From positions 51,220-115,219 of the forward strand of contig DAHVCP010000048.1 of NCBI GenBank assembly GCA_027314025.1: a stretch of 64,000 nucleotides of DNA, written 5' to 3'. The notes under the pieces were generated by a model. It saw nothing but the letters and a program-made list of their open reading frames with translations, ran no database searches and was not told the origin of the DNA. The stretch is from Acidobacteriota bacterium (lineage in GTDB: Bacteria > Acidobacteriota > Terriglobia > Terriglobales > SCQP01). Below are positions 16,795 through 25,474 of this stretch, piece after piece; the stretch's first letter is position 1, and each line of letters starts with the position of its first letter. A program made the translations under genes and the position numbers.

Positions 16795-18036
16795 TCAGGC
16801 GCGCGCCTGCGCCACCACCCGCCGCACCGCCGCAATCACGCATTCCGGCTGGTCCAATTGGACCCAATGGCCGCAGGGCGGCGCCACCACATGCCAGCCC
16901 AGGGGCGACAGCTTGACCGCCCGCTCCTGCTCGGCCATGCGCTGAGGGGACGGCTGACTGGCGCTGATTACGCCCACGGGAATCTCCAGCGGACGCTCCC
17001 GCGCCTGGACTTCGGCGGCCAGCCCTGGCAAAGCGGCGAGCTGCTGGCGGATGCCGGCGTAAAACTTGGGCTGAATCCATAGCCGCGCCAGCGTTTGCCG
17101 CATGGCCGGCGAAAGTTGGGCCACCGGCGTCAGCAGTCCGCGGTCCGAAGGGCCGAGAATGCCAAAGGTGACGGCGGTGACTACGGCACGGGCGGCGGTT
17201 TCCGGCGCCGGCCGGGCCGCGCGCCGCGGTTCTGCACCCGCTACTGCCCCGCGGGCTGCCGCTGCTCCCCGTACGTCCGCGCCATCGGCGCTCGTCGTCA
17301 GCTCCGGCGCACCGGCGCCCGGACCAGAATCGCCTCCCGCGCGGCGCGCTAGCGCCAATTCCATCACCAGCCGCGCCACGCCGAGCCGCGCCGCCCAGAC
17401 TCCGCGCCCCGCCAAATGCCGCCCGACCTTCAGGCGCAAGCGATCCTGCGCGCTGATCTCCGTCCATTGTTCCGGCGCGGCGGCATCCACCAACACCAGG
17501 CCCGCCACCTCCCGCGGATACAGCGCGGTATATAAACGCGCCAGCAGCCCGCCATAGGAATGGCCCACCAGAATGATGGGCCGCGGCACCCCGGCCACCG
17601 AAAGCAGCGCCCGCAGATCCTCGACCATCTCGCGCCCGGTGCGCGGCCCGCGCGCGCCGCGCGGCGGAGCGTCGCTCCACCCCATTCCGGCGCGGTCATA
17701 GGCAAACACCGGCGCGTCCGCGGCCACGCCGGACAGCACCTGCTCCCAGCCAATGGAGCTGGCCGCCAACGCCGCCTCGAATACCACCGTGGGCGCCGCG
17801 GTTCCCCTCCGCGCCATCCCGCCCGGCGCGGGATCGGCCGACGACCGCGCCGTGAGTTCGGATACGCGGGGTCCATCCCTGCCGATGGCATGCAGGCGCC
17901 GGCCGTCCGGAAGCGTGAACAGTTCCCCTGGCGGAGGAAACCGCCGCCGGTCGCGGCGCCCTTCCACCGCCTGCCAGGCCGCGCCCGCCGCCGCCATGCC
18001 GCCCACCGCCGCCGAAATCGCCAGCCACTTGTTCAT
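16795..18036 (-). CDS. Alpha/beta hydrolase with N-terminal membrane segment
   Basis: A 413-residue alpha/beta hydrolase. The N-terminus has one hydrophobic segment (residues about 4-22), then PGELFTLPDGRRLHAIGRD, a common opening for this family. The fold motifs are VFEAALAASSIGWEQV (oxyanion region), FAYDRAGMGWSD, and the nucleophile elbow GHSYGGLLARLY with its serine. The histidine of the triad is probably in APPCGHWVQLDQP near the C-terminus. A Gly/Ala-rich insert of some 60 residues after the lid helix is unusual. Substrate unknown; family members act as esterases, lipases or haloalkane dehalogenase-like enzymes. It is convergent with GH57 and lies 68 bases downstream of the carboxylase gene on the same strand. 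Confidence 0.8.
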   Translation of the reverse strand: MNKWLAISAAVGGMAAAGAAWQAVEGRRDRRRFPPPGELFTLPDGRRLHAIGRDGPRVSELTARSSADPAPGGMARRGTAAPTVVFEAALAASSIGWEQVLSGVAADAPVFAYDRAGMGWSDAPPRGARGPRTGREMVEDLRALLSVAGVPRPIILVGHSYGGLLARLYTALYPREVAGLVLVDAAAPEQWTEISAQDRLRLKVGRHLAGRGVWAARLGVARLVMELALARRAGGDSGPGAGAPELTTSADGADVRGAAAARGAVAGAEPRRAARPAPETAARAVVTAVTFGILGPSDRGLLTPVAQLSPAMRQTLARLWIQPKFYAGIRQQLAALPGLAAEVQARERPLEIPVGVISASQPSPQRMAEQERAVKLSPLGWHVVAPPCGHWVQLDQPECVIAAVRRVVAQARA

Positions 18037-18104
18037 CGCGCTTGCTTTCTTGCGCCTGCGTTTTCGCGCCCGCTTTTTTATTCCGGCGCTCCGGGCCGCG
18101 CCGC

Positions 18105-19772
18105 CTAGGTCTGGAGCACGCCGGTGCGGAAGGGCGGAATCTCCGGGTTCAATGCCGCCGCCTCCAGCGCGGCGATCAGCCGGTCCCGAGTCTCGATGGG
18201 GTCCAGGATTTCATCCACCCACAGCCGCGCCGCGCCATAGCGAATCTCGGTCTGCTCCTCGTACTTCGCCTGGATCGCCGCCAGCAGTTCTTCCCGCTCC
18301 GCCTCCGCCAGCTTCCGCCCCTCTTTTTCCAGTTGCCGGACCCTGATCTCCAGCAGCGTCTGCGCCGCCTGTTCGCCGCCCATCACCGCGTAGCGCGCCG
18401 TGGGCCAGGCGAAGATGAACCGCGGATCATAGGCCTTGCCGCACATCGCGTAGTTGCCCGCGCCGAAGCTGCCGCCGAGGATGACGCTGATCTTCGGCAC
18501 GACGCTGTTGGCCACCACATTCACCATCTTGGCTCCGGCGCGAATGATGCCTGCGGCCTCCGCCTCCTTGCCCACCATGAAGCCGTTCACGTCGTGGAAA
18601 AACAGCAGCGGGATGTGGTTTTGGTTGCAGTCCATGATGAACCGCGCCGCCTTATCCGCGCTCTCCGGATAGATTACCCCGCCGAACTCGATGCGCTTAT
18701 CCGGGCGACGGATCGGCAGCTTTTGGTTGGCGACCACGCCCACGGCGAAACCGCCGAGGCGCCCATAGCCGCAGACCAGCGTTTGCCCGAATTCGGCGCG
18801 GTATTCGTCCAGCCGGCTGCCGTCCAGCACCGCCGCGAGAATGTGGCGGACGTCATAGGGCTGGTGGGGGTCGGCGGAATACAGGCCGTACAAATCCTCC
18901 GCCGCCGTCTCCGGCGCCTCGGCGGCGATGCGGTCGAAGGGCGGCGCCGGCGGCGGCGCGAACCGTCCCACCAGGCCGCGGATGCGCGCCAGCGCGGCGC
19001 GGTCGTCGGCCTCGCGATAATCCACCGTGCCGCTGACCTGGGCGTGCATCTTCGCCCCGCCCAATTCCTCGCTGCTGACGCGCTGGCCGATCGCCGCCTG
19101 CACCAGCGCCGGCCCGGCCAAGTACAACCCGCTGCCCTCGGTCATGATCACCGTGTCGCACATCACGGGAAGATAAGCCCCGCCGGCAACGCAACTGCCC
19201 AAGATGGCGGTGATCTGCGGAATGCCCCGCGCCGAGAGCACGGCGTTGTTGCGAAACACGCGGCCGAAATCATCGGTGTCGGGGAAGACGTCTTCTTGCA
19301 GCGGCAGGAAGATCCCCGCCGAATCCACCAGATAAATGACCGGCAGGCGGTTCGCCAAGGCGATGTTCTGCGCCCGGATGACCTTCTTCGCCGTCATCGG
19401 GAAAAACGCCCCGGCCTTCACCGTGGCGTCGTTCACGATCAGCATGGCCAGCCGCCCGGCCACCCGTCCCAGCCCGCAGATTACCCCCGCCGCCGGCGCG
19501 CCGCCCCATTCCCCATACATGCCAAAAGCGGCGAACTGCCCCAGTTCTTGAAATGGAGTCTCCGCATCGCAGAGAAGGGCGATGCGTTCCCGCGCCGTCA
19601 GCCGGCCTTTGTCATGCTGCCGCCGAATCGCCTCCGTGCCGCCGCCTTGGGCGATCTCCGCACGATCCTTTTGGATGCGCTCCACCAGCGCCGCCATCGC
19701 CGCCTGGTTGGCGCGATAGCGCGCCGCTTGGCGGTCAATCGTCGGCGCAATCAAACCTCCCGCTTCCGGCAC
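18105..19772 (-). CDS. Biotin-dependent acyl-CoA carboxylase, carboxyltransferase (beta) subunit
   Basis: The carboxyltransferase subunit moves CO2 from biotin to an acyl-CoA such as methylcrotonyl-CoA, propionyl-CoA or geranyl-CoA. Residues follow the MccB pattern: KGRLTARERIALLCD at the start, the crotonase-fold oxyanion parts GSCVAGGAYLPVMCD and MTEGSGLYLAGPALVQAAIG, and the C-terminal FGAGNYAMCGKAYDPRFIFA and AARLWVDEILDP. GTG at 19772 (555 residues) is preferred because it puts the conserved IDRQAARYRANQAAMAAL close to the start and leaves room for the divergent diguanylate cyclase gene. The closest general fit is 3-methylcrotonyl-CoA carboxylase of leucine breakdown. The biotin-carrying alpha subunit is not in the window. 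Confidence 0.85.
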   Translation of the reverse strand: MPEAGGLIAPTIDRQAARYRANQAAMAALVERIQKDRAEIAQGGGTEAIRRQHDKGRLTARERIALLCDAETPFQELGQFAAFGMYGEWGGAPAAGVICGLGRVAGRLAMLIVNDATVKAGAFFPMTAKKVIRAQNIALANRLPVIYLVDSAGIFLPLQEDVFPDTDDFGRVFRNNAVLSARGIPQITAILGSCVAGGAYLPVMCDTVIMTEGSGLYLAGPALVQAAIGQRVSSEELGGAKMHAQVSGTVDYREADDRAALARIRGLVGRFAPPPAPPFDRIAAEAPETAAEDLYGLYSADPHQPYDVRHILAAVLDGSRLDEYRAEFGQTLVCGYGRLGGFAVGVVANQKLPIRRPDKRIEFGGVIYPESADKAARFIMDCNQNHIPLLFFHDVNGFMVGKEAEAAGIIRAGAKMVNVVANSVVPKISVILGGSFGAGNYAMCGKAYDPRFIFAWPTARYAVMGGEQAAQTLLEIRVRQLEKEGRKLAEAEREELLAAIQAKYEEQTEIRYGAARLWVDEILDPIETRDRLIAALEAAALNPEIPPFRTGVLQT

Positions 19773-19859
19773 ACCACAGTGTACCGCCCGCAATGGTTGC
19801 GGGCTGCGCGCGGGGTGTGCCAAACTTGGCCCGGCGCCCGTCCCGCCCACGGAGGCACT

Positions 19860-20807
19860 GTGTACGACGAACAATTGGCGGAGGAGATATTGGCGAAGCT
19901 GGCAGCTGCGTACCCGGCGAAGTTGAGGTTTGCGGACCTCCGGTCGTCCTTGCCCAGCTATCGGTCGGCCGACGACGCGGCGATCCTAGCCGCTATCGAG
20001 GCCCTCGATGCGGAGGGAAGGGCGACGTGCGTCGGCCTGCGCGACGGGTTCAGCGGACGCCCCGAGGTCGCCGAGAACATCGCGCTCTCCGCGACGGAGT
20101 GGGAGGCGCGGCGGCGGCGGCGGCCGACCGACCCGTATCCGGATTCCGCCGAGGAGATCCTCAAAGAAATCGGCTACTGGGCTTCGCGTCAGGGTGAGGG
20201 GGACCCCGATTCCCAGTGGGAAAGACGGGTTCGGGATCGGCTCGAACAGCTGCGATTTCTGGCACAAAAGGGTGCTCCCGCTCGGGTGCCGAGCGGCTCC
20301 GAGGAGTCACGCGACGTGGTGACGGAGATCTACGACCGCGCCCAATTCGAGCTGGACCTGCCGCGGGCCGTTGCGGAGGGCGAAAGGGGGCCGGCGCCGC
20401 TCTGCCTCGCGATGGCGGACCTCGACAACTTCAAGGCCGTCAACGACGGCGAGGGACACCAGGCGGGCGACCGGGCTCTCCGCACCGCGGCTCAGGCGAT
20501 CGCCACGGCCTGCGCCGGGAAGGGGCGCGTTTACCGTTACGGTGGCGACGAGTTCGTGGTCCTATTCGCGAACTTTGAGGAGGCAGAGGCAGCGCCCGTC
20601 GCGGAACGGGCGCGGCGTACGGTGGAGCGGGACTGCGCCGGGACGGTAACCGCGAGCATCGGGGTTGCGTCGCTCCAACCCTCGGCAGACGCGGCGTCCG
20701 TGTTCAAAGCGGCGGACGAGGCCCTGTACGTTGCGAAAGGAACTGGCGGGAACAGGGTCGAATTCGCCCAACGAGCAGCGGGGGGCGGCAAGGCCGCACC
20801 CGCGTAA
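19860..20807 (+). CDS. Diguanylate cyclase (GGDEF domain)
   Basis: A 315-residue protein making c-di-GMP from two GTP. The C-terminal 170 residues are a complete GGDEF domain: MADLDNFKAVNDGEGHQAGD for metal and GTP binding, then RVYRYGGDEFVVLF with GGDEF at 228-232, and TASIGVASLQPSADAASVF at the end. The inhibitory I-site motif RxxD expected just before GGDEF is not seen. The first 140 residues are soluble and charged, with no membrane helix; residues 1-60 look like a small winged-helix-like segment but I cannot name it. GTG at 19860 has GGAGG four bases upstream. It is divergent from the carboxylase gene and convergent with rho. Confidence 0.85.
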   Translation: MYDEQLAEEILAKLAAAYPAKLRFADLRSSLPSYRSADDAAILAAIEALDAEGRATCVGLRDGFSGRPEVAENIALSATEWEARRRRRPTDPYPDSAEEILKEIGYWASRQGEGDPDSQWERRVRDRLEQLRFLAQKGAPARVPSGSEESRDVVTEIYDRAQFELDLPRAVAEGERGPAPLCLAMADLDNFKAVNDGEGHQAGDRALRTAAQAIATACAGKGRVYRYGGDEFVVLFANFEEAEAAPVAERARRTVERDCAGTVTASIGVASLQPSADAASVFKAADEALYVAKGTGGNRVEFAQRAAGGGKAAPA

Positions 20808-20817
20808 GCCGCCCTGG

Positions 20818-22068
20818 CTACATCGTGTTCATGGCGGCGAGGAAGTCGGCGTTGGCCTTGGTCTTGAGCAGCTTGTCGCGCAGCAGTTCCATGGACTCGG
20901 TGACGGACAAGGGGGTGAGGACTTTGCGCAGCACCCAAATGCGGTTCAGGTCGTCCTTGGGAATCAGCAGCTCTTCCTTGCGGGTGCCGGAACGCTGGAT
21001 GTCAATGGCCGGAAAGACGCGCTTATCCACCAATTTCCGGTCGAGGATGATCTCCATGTTGCCGGTGCCCTTGAACTCCTCGAAGATGACCTCGTCCATG
21101 CGGCTGCCGGTGTCAATCAGGGCGGTGGCGATGATGGTCAGCGAGCCGCCTTCCTCGATGTTGCGGGCGGCGCCGAAGAACCGCTTCGGCCGTTGCAGGG
21201 CGTTGGAATCCACGCCGCCGCTGAGCACCTTGCCGGAGGGCGGCACCACGGTGTTGTAGGCGCGGCCCAGGCGCGTGATCGAATCCAAAAGGATCACCAC
21301 GTCGCGCTTGTGCTCGACAAGGCGTTTCGCCTTCTCGATGACCATTTCGGCCACCTGCACGTGGCGCGAGGGCGGCTCATCGAAGGTGGAGCTGATGACT
21401 TCGCCCTTCACCGTCCGCTGCATGTCGGTCACTTCCTCCGGCCGCTCGTCAATCAGCAGCACCATCAGCACCACTTCCGGATGATTGGCGGTGATGGAGT
21501 TGGCGATGGACTGCAAGAGCATGGTCTTGCCGGTGCGCGGCGGAGCCACGATCAAGCCCCGCTGCCCCTTGCCGATCGGCGTCAGCAGGTCCATGATACG
21601 CCCGGAGATATTCTCCCGCACCGTTTCCAGCTTGATGCGCTCATTGGGATAGAGCGGCGTCAGGTTGTCGAACAGGATCTTGTTGCGGGCCTCCTCCGGC
21701 GAGGCGAAGTTGATCGCCTCCACCTTCACCAGGGCAAAGTACTTCTCCCCCTCGTGCGGCGGCCGCACCTGCCCGGAGATGGTGTCGCCGGTGCGCAGGT
21801 CGAAACGGCGGATCTGCGACGGGGAGACGTAAATGTCGTCCGGGCCGGGCAAATAGTTGTAGTCCGGCGATCGCAGGAAACCGTAGCCGTCGGGCAGAAT
21901 CTCCAGCACGCCTTCGGCGAAGATATGCCCCTCTTTTTCGCTCTGCGCTTGCAGAATCTTGAAGATCAAGTCCTGCTTGCGCATCCCGCTGGCGCCGGGC
22001 AACTCCAGCGTGCGGGCGATCCGAGCCAATTCCGTAATGTTTTTTTCCTTCAGTTCCGCGATGGTCAT
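20818..22068 (-). CDS. rho: Transcription termination factor Rho
   Basis: A 416-residue hexameric RNA helicase that ends transcription at C-rich sites. The domain order is canonical: Rho N-domain ([20 protein letters not shown] with [11 protein letters not shown]), cold-shock RNA-binding domain ([38 protein letters not shown]), then a RecA-type ATPase with Walker A APPRTGKT, Walker [15 protein letters not shown] and the Q/R-loop region [15 protein letters not shown]. Length is normal (E. coli 419) and there is no large insertion, unlike Rho of some other high-GC phyla. The start at 22068 is the only good one. The 256 bases upstream contain two strong hairpins. It ends 10 bases from the end of the convergent diguanylate cyclase gene. 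Confidence 0.97.
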   Translation of the reverse strand: MTIAELKEKNITELARIARTLELPGASGMRKQDLIFKILQAQSEKEGHIFAEGVLEILPDGYGFLRSPDYNYLPGPDDIYVSPSQIRRFDLRTGDTISGQVRPPHEGEKYFALVKVEAINFASPEEARNKILFDNLTPLYPNERIKLETVRENISGRIMDLLTPIGKGQRGLIVAPPRTGKTMLLQSIANSITANHPEVVLMVLLIDERPEEVTDMQRTVKGEVISSTFDEPPSRHVQVAEMVIEKAKRLVEHKRDVVILLDSITRLGRAYNTVVPPSGKVLSGGVDSNALQRPKRFFGAARNIEEGGSLTIIATALIDTGSRMDEVIFEEFKGTGNMEIILDRKLVDKRVFPAIDIQRSGTRKEELLIPKDDLNRIWVLRKVLTPLSVTESMELLRDKLLKTKANADFLAAMNTM

Positions 22069-22166
22069 GCGAGTGGAAACACGCGCCGCGGCGGCCGATC
22101 CCGAGAATCGCCCCGCCGCCTTTTCAGGTAGGTTTGCGCTGCCCCGCGGCCTTTACTTCCTTCCGC

Positions 22167-22190
22167 CGCCCCGCCACCATGGGCGGGGCG
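22167..22190 (-). promoter_or_regulatory. GC-rich hairpin in the rho leader
   Basis: CGCCCCGCC (22167-22175) and GGCGGGGCG (22182-22190) form a perfect 9-base stem with a 6-base loop, about 100 bases upstream of the rho start codon. On the rho strand it is followed by GGAAGGAAG and not by a T run, so it is not a standard terminator. A regulatory or stabilising role in the leader is inferred. Confidence 0.4.
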
Positions 22191-22231
22191 CCGCTGGCGG
22201 GCGCAACGTAAAATACGGGCGGTGAGAGGGA

Positions 22232-22267
22232 ATTGAACCCGATGCGGTCCATCCGCAGAAGTTCAAT
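22232..22267 (-). promoter_or_regulatory. Two-part stem-loop upstream of rho
   Basis: Outer arms ATTGAAC (22232-22238) and GTTCAAT (22261-22267) enclose inner arms TGCGG (22243-22247) and CCGCA (22253-22257) with a small internal loop. It lies between the response-regulator stop and the rho start, some 165 bases from the latter, in the same transcription direction. No T run follows on the rho strand. It could be the end of the upstream transcript or a structured rho leader. Confidence 0.4.
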
Positions 22268-22324
22268 AGAAGGACTGAGCGTATCACGGCCCGCGCCATT
22301 TGGCAAGGGTTCCGGCCCATGGCG

Positions 22325-22738
22325 CTATTGGCTCAGCGCCAGTCCACGCTGGATCATGGCGTCCAGTTGGGCGTAATCCGGCGGCTTGGGCAGCGAGCAA
22401 AACGCCCCCGCGTCCCGTCCCAGCGCCAGCACCGACGTGTCGTTCACCGCCGTCAGCAGAATGGCCGGCAGGCGGCAGCCCAAAGCCCGGCTTTTCAGCA
22501 GAAACTCGATGCCGTTCATGCCCGGCATGGCGATATCGGTGACGATCACGTCCGGGGTTTGGCTTTGCAGCAATTGCAGCGCCTCGGCGCCGCTGGCCGC
22601 TTCCACGCAGACGTAGTTGCGGCGCTCCAGATGCTCGCGGATGGACTCGCGCACCAGCGCGTCGTCTTCGACCAGCAATACGCAGGTCGGCGCGCCGTTC
22701 CCGATCGGCTTGCCGTTGCTGCTGCCCGCAGCGCTCAT
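22325..22738 (-). CDS. Single-domain response regulator (CheY-like receiver)
   Basis: About 137 residues forming one receiver domain and nothing else. The acidic pocket is VLLVEDDALV, the phospho-acceptor is Asp68 in VIVTDIAMPGMNGIEFLL, the conserved Thr is in AILLTAVND, and the Lys is in CSLPKPPDY. It has no output domain, so it should act through protein contacts in a phosphorelay or on a kinase. ATG 22738 is chosen; a TTG at 22756 with GAGG at good spacing is an alternative that adds six residues. No histidine kinase lies next to it. The gene precedes rho on the same strand. Confidence 0.85.
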   Translation of the reverse strand: MSAAGSSNGKPIGNGAPTCVLLVEDDALVRESIREHLERRNYVCVEAASGAEALQLLQSQTPDVIVTDIAMPGMNGIEFLLKSRALGCRLPAILLTAVNDTSVLALGRDAGAFCSLPKPPDYAQLDAMIQRGLALSQ

Positions 22739-22821
22739 ACCCTCACTACCACCCAATGCGCCTCAGCTTAAGCGCCTCCGCGCCTTCGGGCAATTGGCAA
22801 ACTAGTAAACAGCGGCCGCGC

Positions 22822-23838
22822 CTAGCGGCGCGCCTGCACCAGGGCGACGATTTCCGCGATCAAATCGCAGTAGGACCGGCCCGCCTTTTTCGCCGCCATG
22901 GCGAACTCCGCCCCGCTCGCCAGCCAGGGGTTGGGATTGGCCTCCAGCACATAAATCTCATTCCGCTTGGTGAGCCGCATGTCAATGCGGCCGTAGTCCC
23001 GCAGCTTCAGCGTGCGGTAGGCCGCTAGCGCGGTTTCCTCCAGCCGCTTGGCCGTGGCCTCCGGCAGATCCTCCACCGGCGCGGACTTGGTGACGCGGTA
23101 GCTTTCCGTCTCCTTTTCCCACTTCACCTCCGTGCTGGCGATGCGCGGCGTACCCTCCGGCAACTTGGACAGATCCAGTTCCACCAGCGGCAGCACCGCC
23201 GGATCCTCGTTGCCCAAAATGGAGGCGTAGATCTCCCGGCCTTCGATGTATTCCTCGATCAAAGCCGGCGAGTCGAACTTGTCATGGATGTAATGAATCC
23301 GCTCCATCAGTTCTTTGATGCTGCCCACCACCGAATCCGCCTCGATGCCGATGGAACCGTCCTCGGAGACCGGCTTGACGATCAGCGGAAACTCGATGTC
23401 ATGCGCGTGGTCCAGCCGCCCGCGGTAGGAGGTGGCGAAAAACGGCGTCTTGATGCCGTGGAACGCGAACATCTTCTTGGCCAGCGCCTTGTCCTGCGCC
23501 AGGTACAGCGCGTGCGGGCCGGCGCCGGTATACGGCGTGCCCAGCAGGTCCAAGAAGCCGGCGATCTGCATATCCTTGGTGTCGTCGCCGGCGTAGGACT
23601 CGGTCAAATTGAAGATGACGTCGGCTTCCATTTTGGCCAGTGCGCAAAGCGAGGCGTTGCGGCCGTCCAGCAACTGGTAGAACGGCTCGTGGCCGAGCTT
23701 CTCCAGCGCCTCGAAGATCTCTTCGTGATCCGGCTTGTCGCGCTTGCGGCGGCGGGAACGCCGCGGCGCGGACGGCGCGGCATCCTCCTCACCCCAAACG
23801 TCGTACAGAACCGCGACTTTGAGCTTGGCCGCGGTCAT
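22822..23838 (-). CDS. ATP-grasp ligase, D-alanine-D-alanine ligase-like
   Basis: A 338-residue ATP-grasp protein. The N-terminal Rossmann-like part starts LKVAVLYDVWGEEDAA and carries a lysine/arginine-rich insert (RRSRRRKRDK). The ATP site shows PYTGAGPHALYLAQDKALAK, FPLIVKPVSEDGSIGIEADS and ALIEEYIEGREIYASILG; metal binding is DMRLTKRNEIYVLEANPNPW. The pattern is that of Ddl, but the catalytic loop differs and the substrate is not clear, so it may join other amino acids or peptides. Its start overlaps the stop of the metallopeptidase gene by four bases (ATGA), which argues that the two proteins work together. A true housekeeping Ddl would normally sit with mur genes, which are absent here. 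Confidence 0.75.
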   Translation of the reverse strand: MTAAKLKVAVLYDVWGEEDAAPSAPRRSRRRKRDKPDHEEIFEALEKLGHEPFYQLLDGRNASLCALAKMEADVIFNLTESYAGDDTKDMQIAGFLDLLGTPYTGAGPHALYLAQDKALAKKMFAFHGIKTPFFATSYRGRLDHAHDIEFPLIVKPVSEDGSIGIEADSVVGSIKELMERIHYIHDKFDSPALIEEYIEGREIYASILGNEDPAVLPLVELDLSKLPEGTPRIASTEVKWEKETESYRVTKSAPVEDLPEATAKRLEETALAAYRTLKLRDYGRIDMRLTKRNEIYVLEANPNPWLASGAEFAMAAKKAGRSYCDLIAEIVALVQARR

Positions 23839-24941
23839 GCCGCCGGCTCCTGCCCGCCGTTGCCTGATCCGCGGCGGCCCGCGCCCAGCCGCGCGGGTTG
23901 CGCGCCAGGCGCCGCGCCGCCGGGCGGACGGCGGCCATGGGTCCCGATCTCCTGCGGCGCCGCCATGCCCTGCATGGCCATGGCGGTGATGAAGGTCGCC
24001 AGTTCGGTCAAATGGTCGCGTTCCCGCCGCCGCTCCACGCGCAAGTCCAGCCCGCGCAGGCGGCTTTCGATCGCCTCCACCAGCCGCTTCACCGCCGGCC
24101 GCCGCACGCCGGTCCAATAGGCCGCCTTATCGGTCAGCGCCTTGCGGTGCTCCCGCACCATGTCCTCCGCCCGCCGCCGCGCGTTCCGCGCGGGCGGAAA
24201 AATATCCCGTAAATCCGCATCCATCGCCGGATCGGCGGGCACGGCGGGCTGTTGCGCCGCCGCCGCGCGGTAGAACTCGCCGACGGTCATCTTCATTTCC
24301 CGCACCGTGAAGTCGGGACGCCCATGGCGCAGCACCGGCGCCCGTCCACCCACCTCCGCCGCCACCCGCTCCACATACTCCAGCTTGCCCAGCGCCGGCC
24401 AGTGGCGGTATTTCTCCCGCCATCCCGAGCCGGGCGTCAGCCACACGGCGAAGGTTTCGGCGAAGTCCTCGTCGGGGTGTTTCTGCGCATACCAGCCGGC
24501 GATATGCCGCACATAGTCGCGGGAAAAGGCCACCGGATGGTAGTGGTCCCGGTACGGCCGGCGGTAGGGCCCAAACCAGTGCCGCCATTCCGGCCGGCGG
24601 TAGAGGCGGTAGGCGTAGTTGAAGGCGTGGCCGGCCTCATGCCGCAGGTACATCAGGATCTCCCGGCGGTCCTCTAAATCGTTCAACTCCCGTTCCCGCC
24701 GCGCCAGGCGGCGGTCGGCAAGATAGAACGGCATGCCGATCACCGGCTCCCCCGAAGGGCAACCCCACTCATCGGTCAAGTAACACATCGGCTGAAAGTG
24801 GCTCAGCCCCTTGGCCTCTAACTCCCGGTACAGCCGCCGCACCGGCGCCGCCAGCGGCGAGCCGGGAATGCGCAGCCCGAGGTCGCAGATGCGCCGGTCC
24901 AGGATGGAGCGAGCGGATGGGCGGTGGGCAAGTCGGGCCAT
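23835..24941 (-). CDS. Putative zinc metallopeptidase (HExxH type)
   Basis: About 368 residues from ATG 24941 (a GTG at 25046 in frame is possible). The zinc motif is LRHEAGHAFNYAYRLY (HEAGH), with a probable third ligand in DEDFAETFAVWLTPG downstream. The region between has many aromatic and basic residues (PEWRHWFGPYRRPYRDHYHP). This matches putative zinc-binding metallopeptidases of unknown substrate. The last 60 residues are Gly/Ala/Pro-rich and probably disordered. No signal peptide is apparent. It is coupled by a four-base overlap to an ATP-grasp ligase, which suggests a shared peptide or amino-acid-derived substrate; that is inference. Confidence 0.65.
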   Translation of the reverse strand: MARLAHRPSARSILDRRICDLGLRIPGSPLAAPVRRLYRELEAKGLSHFQPMCYLTDEWGCPSGEPVIGMPFYLADRRLARRERELNDLEDRREILMYLRHEAGHAFNYAYRLYRRPEWRHWFGPYRRPYRDHYHPVAFSRDYVRHIAGWYAQKHPDEDFAETFAVWLTPGSGWREKYRHWPALGKLEYVERVAAEVGGRAPVLRHGRPDFTVREMKMTVGEFYRAAAAQQPAVPADPAMDADLRDIFPPARNARRRAEDMVREHRKALTDKAAYWTGVRRPAVKRLVEAIESRLRGLDLRVERRRERDHLTELATFITAMAMQGMAAPQEIGTHGRRPPGGAAPGAQPARLGAGRRGSGNGGQEPAA

Positions 24942-25128
24942 GGTGGGCGGCCAGCGCCGCGCCGGCAACGCCTTTCGTGTCTTCCTTGCAAACCGTAGCA
25001 CGCCGCGCCCCGCGGCCGGACGCGCCGGGGTTGGCGAGCGCGGCACTGACCGTATTGCCAGGCTTTGGCGCCGCGCCGCCCGCGCCTTGGCCGGCGGCCA
25101 TTCTCCCCCGGTTGCGCCGCCGCCAGGG

Positions 25129-25392
25129 CTAGCGCGCCAGCTGCCCGTTGCGCAGTTCGGCGATCACCGCGCCGTGCTGCTGCCGCACCAGCTCCCGTAC
25201 CGCCGCGTCGTCGTCCGTGGCGCACTCCACCCGGCGCGTATAGTGCACCTGGCCGCCGCGGAAGATCGTGGTCTCGATCGCCAGGCCGTCCTCGTCGCCA
25301 TCCTCGCTGCGACGGCGGCAGGGCTCCGTCTGCACGTGAAACGACTCTCCGTCCAGTTCCACCACGCTGTTGTAGCCAAACCCGCGCGTCAT
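25129..25392 (-). CDS. Small conserved-looking hypothetical protein
   Basis: An 87-residue protein starting MTRGFGYNSVVELDGESFHV, with QTEPC, DGLAIETTIFRGGQVHYTRR and VRELVRQQHGAVI. It looks like a compact beta-rich cytosolic protein with no membrane segment. ATG 25392 has GGAAGAG just upstream; an earlier in-frame start at 25449 would run into the promoter of the nuo operon. I do not recognise the family. It is divergent from nuoA and precedes the metallopeptidase gene on the same strand with about 190 bases between, in which I see nothing else. Confidence 0.6.
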   Translation of the reverse strand: MTRGFGYNSVVELDGESFHVQTEPCRRRSEDGDEDGLAIETTIFRGGQVHYTRRVECATDDDAAVRELVRQQHGAVIAELRNGQLAR

Positions 25393-25426
25393 GCTCTTCC
25401 GACTCGCTCCGCCGCTGAACGCCGCC

Positions 25427-25456
25427 TTGACACTGCCTTCGCTAGCCACTTATATT
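25427..25456 (+). promoter_or_regulatory. Sigma-70-type promoter of the nuo operon
   Basis: TTGACA at 25427-25432, an 18-base spacer, and TATATT at 25451-25456 match the -35 and -10 consensus in 11 of 12 positions. It sits 83 bases upstream of the nuoA ATG in an AT-rich patch of an otherwise very GC-rich region and points the right way. The predicted transcript would begin near 25463. Confidence 0.65.
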
Positions 25457-25474
25457 GTTATGTTTTCCGCTATT

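Noticed and set aside
16548..16916. A possible small + strand gene with one hydrophobic segment
   Set aside because: It has no Shine-Dalgarno sequence, runs antisense into the hydrolase gene, and ends in Pro/Ala-rich shadow sequence.
18042..19859. A long + strand frame that runs into the diguanylate cyclase gene
   Set aside because: It is antisense to the acyl-CoA carboxylase gene; only the part from GTG 19860, with a Shine-Dalgarno sequence and GGDEF motifs, is real.
22200..22310. A tRNA-like piece on the - strand (GGGTTCAATTCCC)
   Set aside because: It has a T-loop-like sequence, but the T stem pairs over only three bases, the supposed anticodon loop lacks U33, and there is no acceptor pairing or CCA. 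It is better read as part of the rho leader hairpin.
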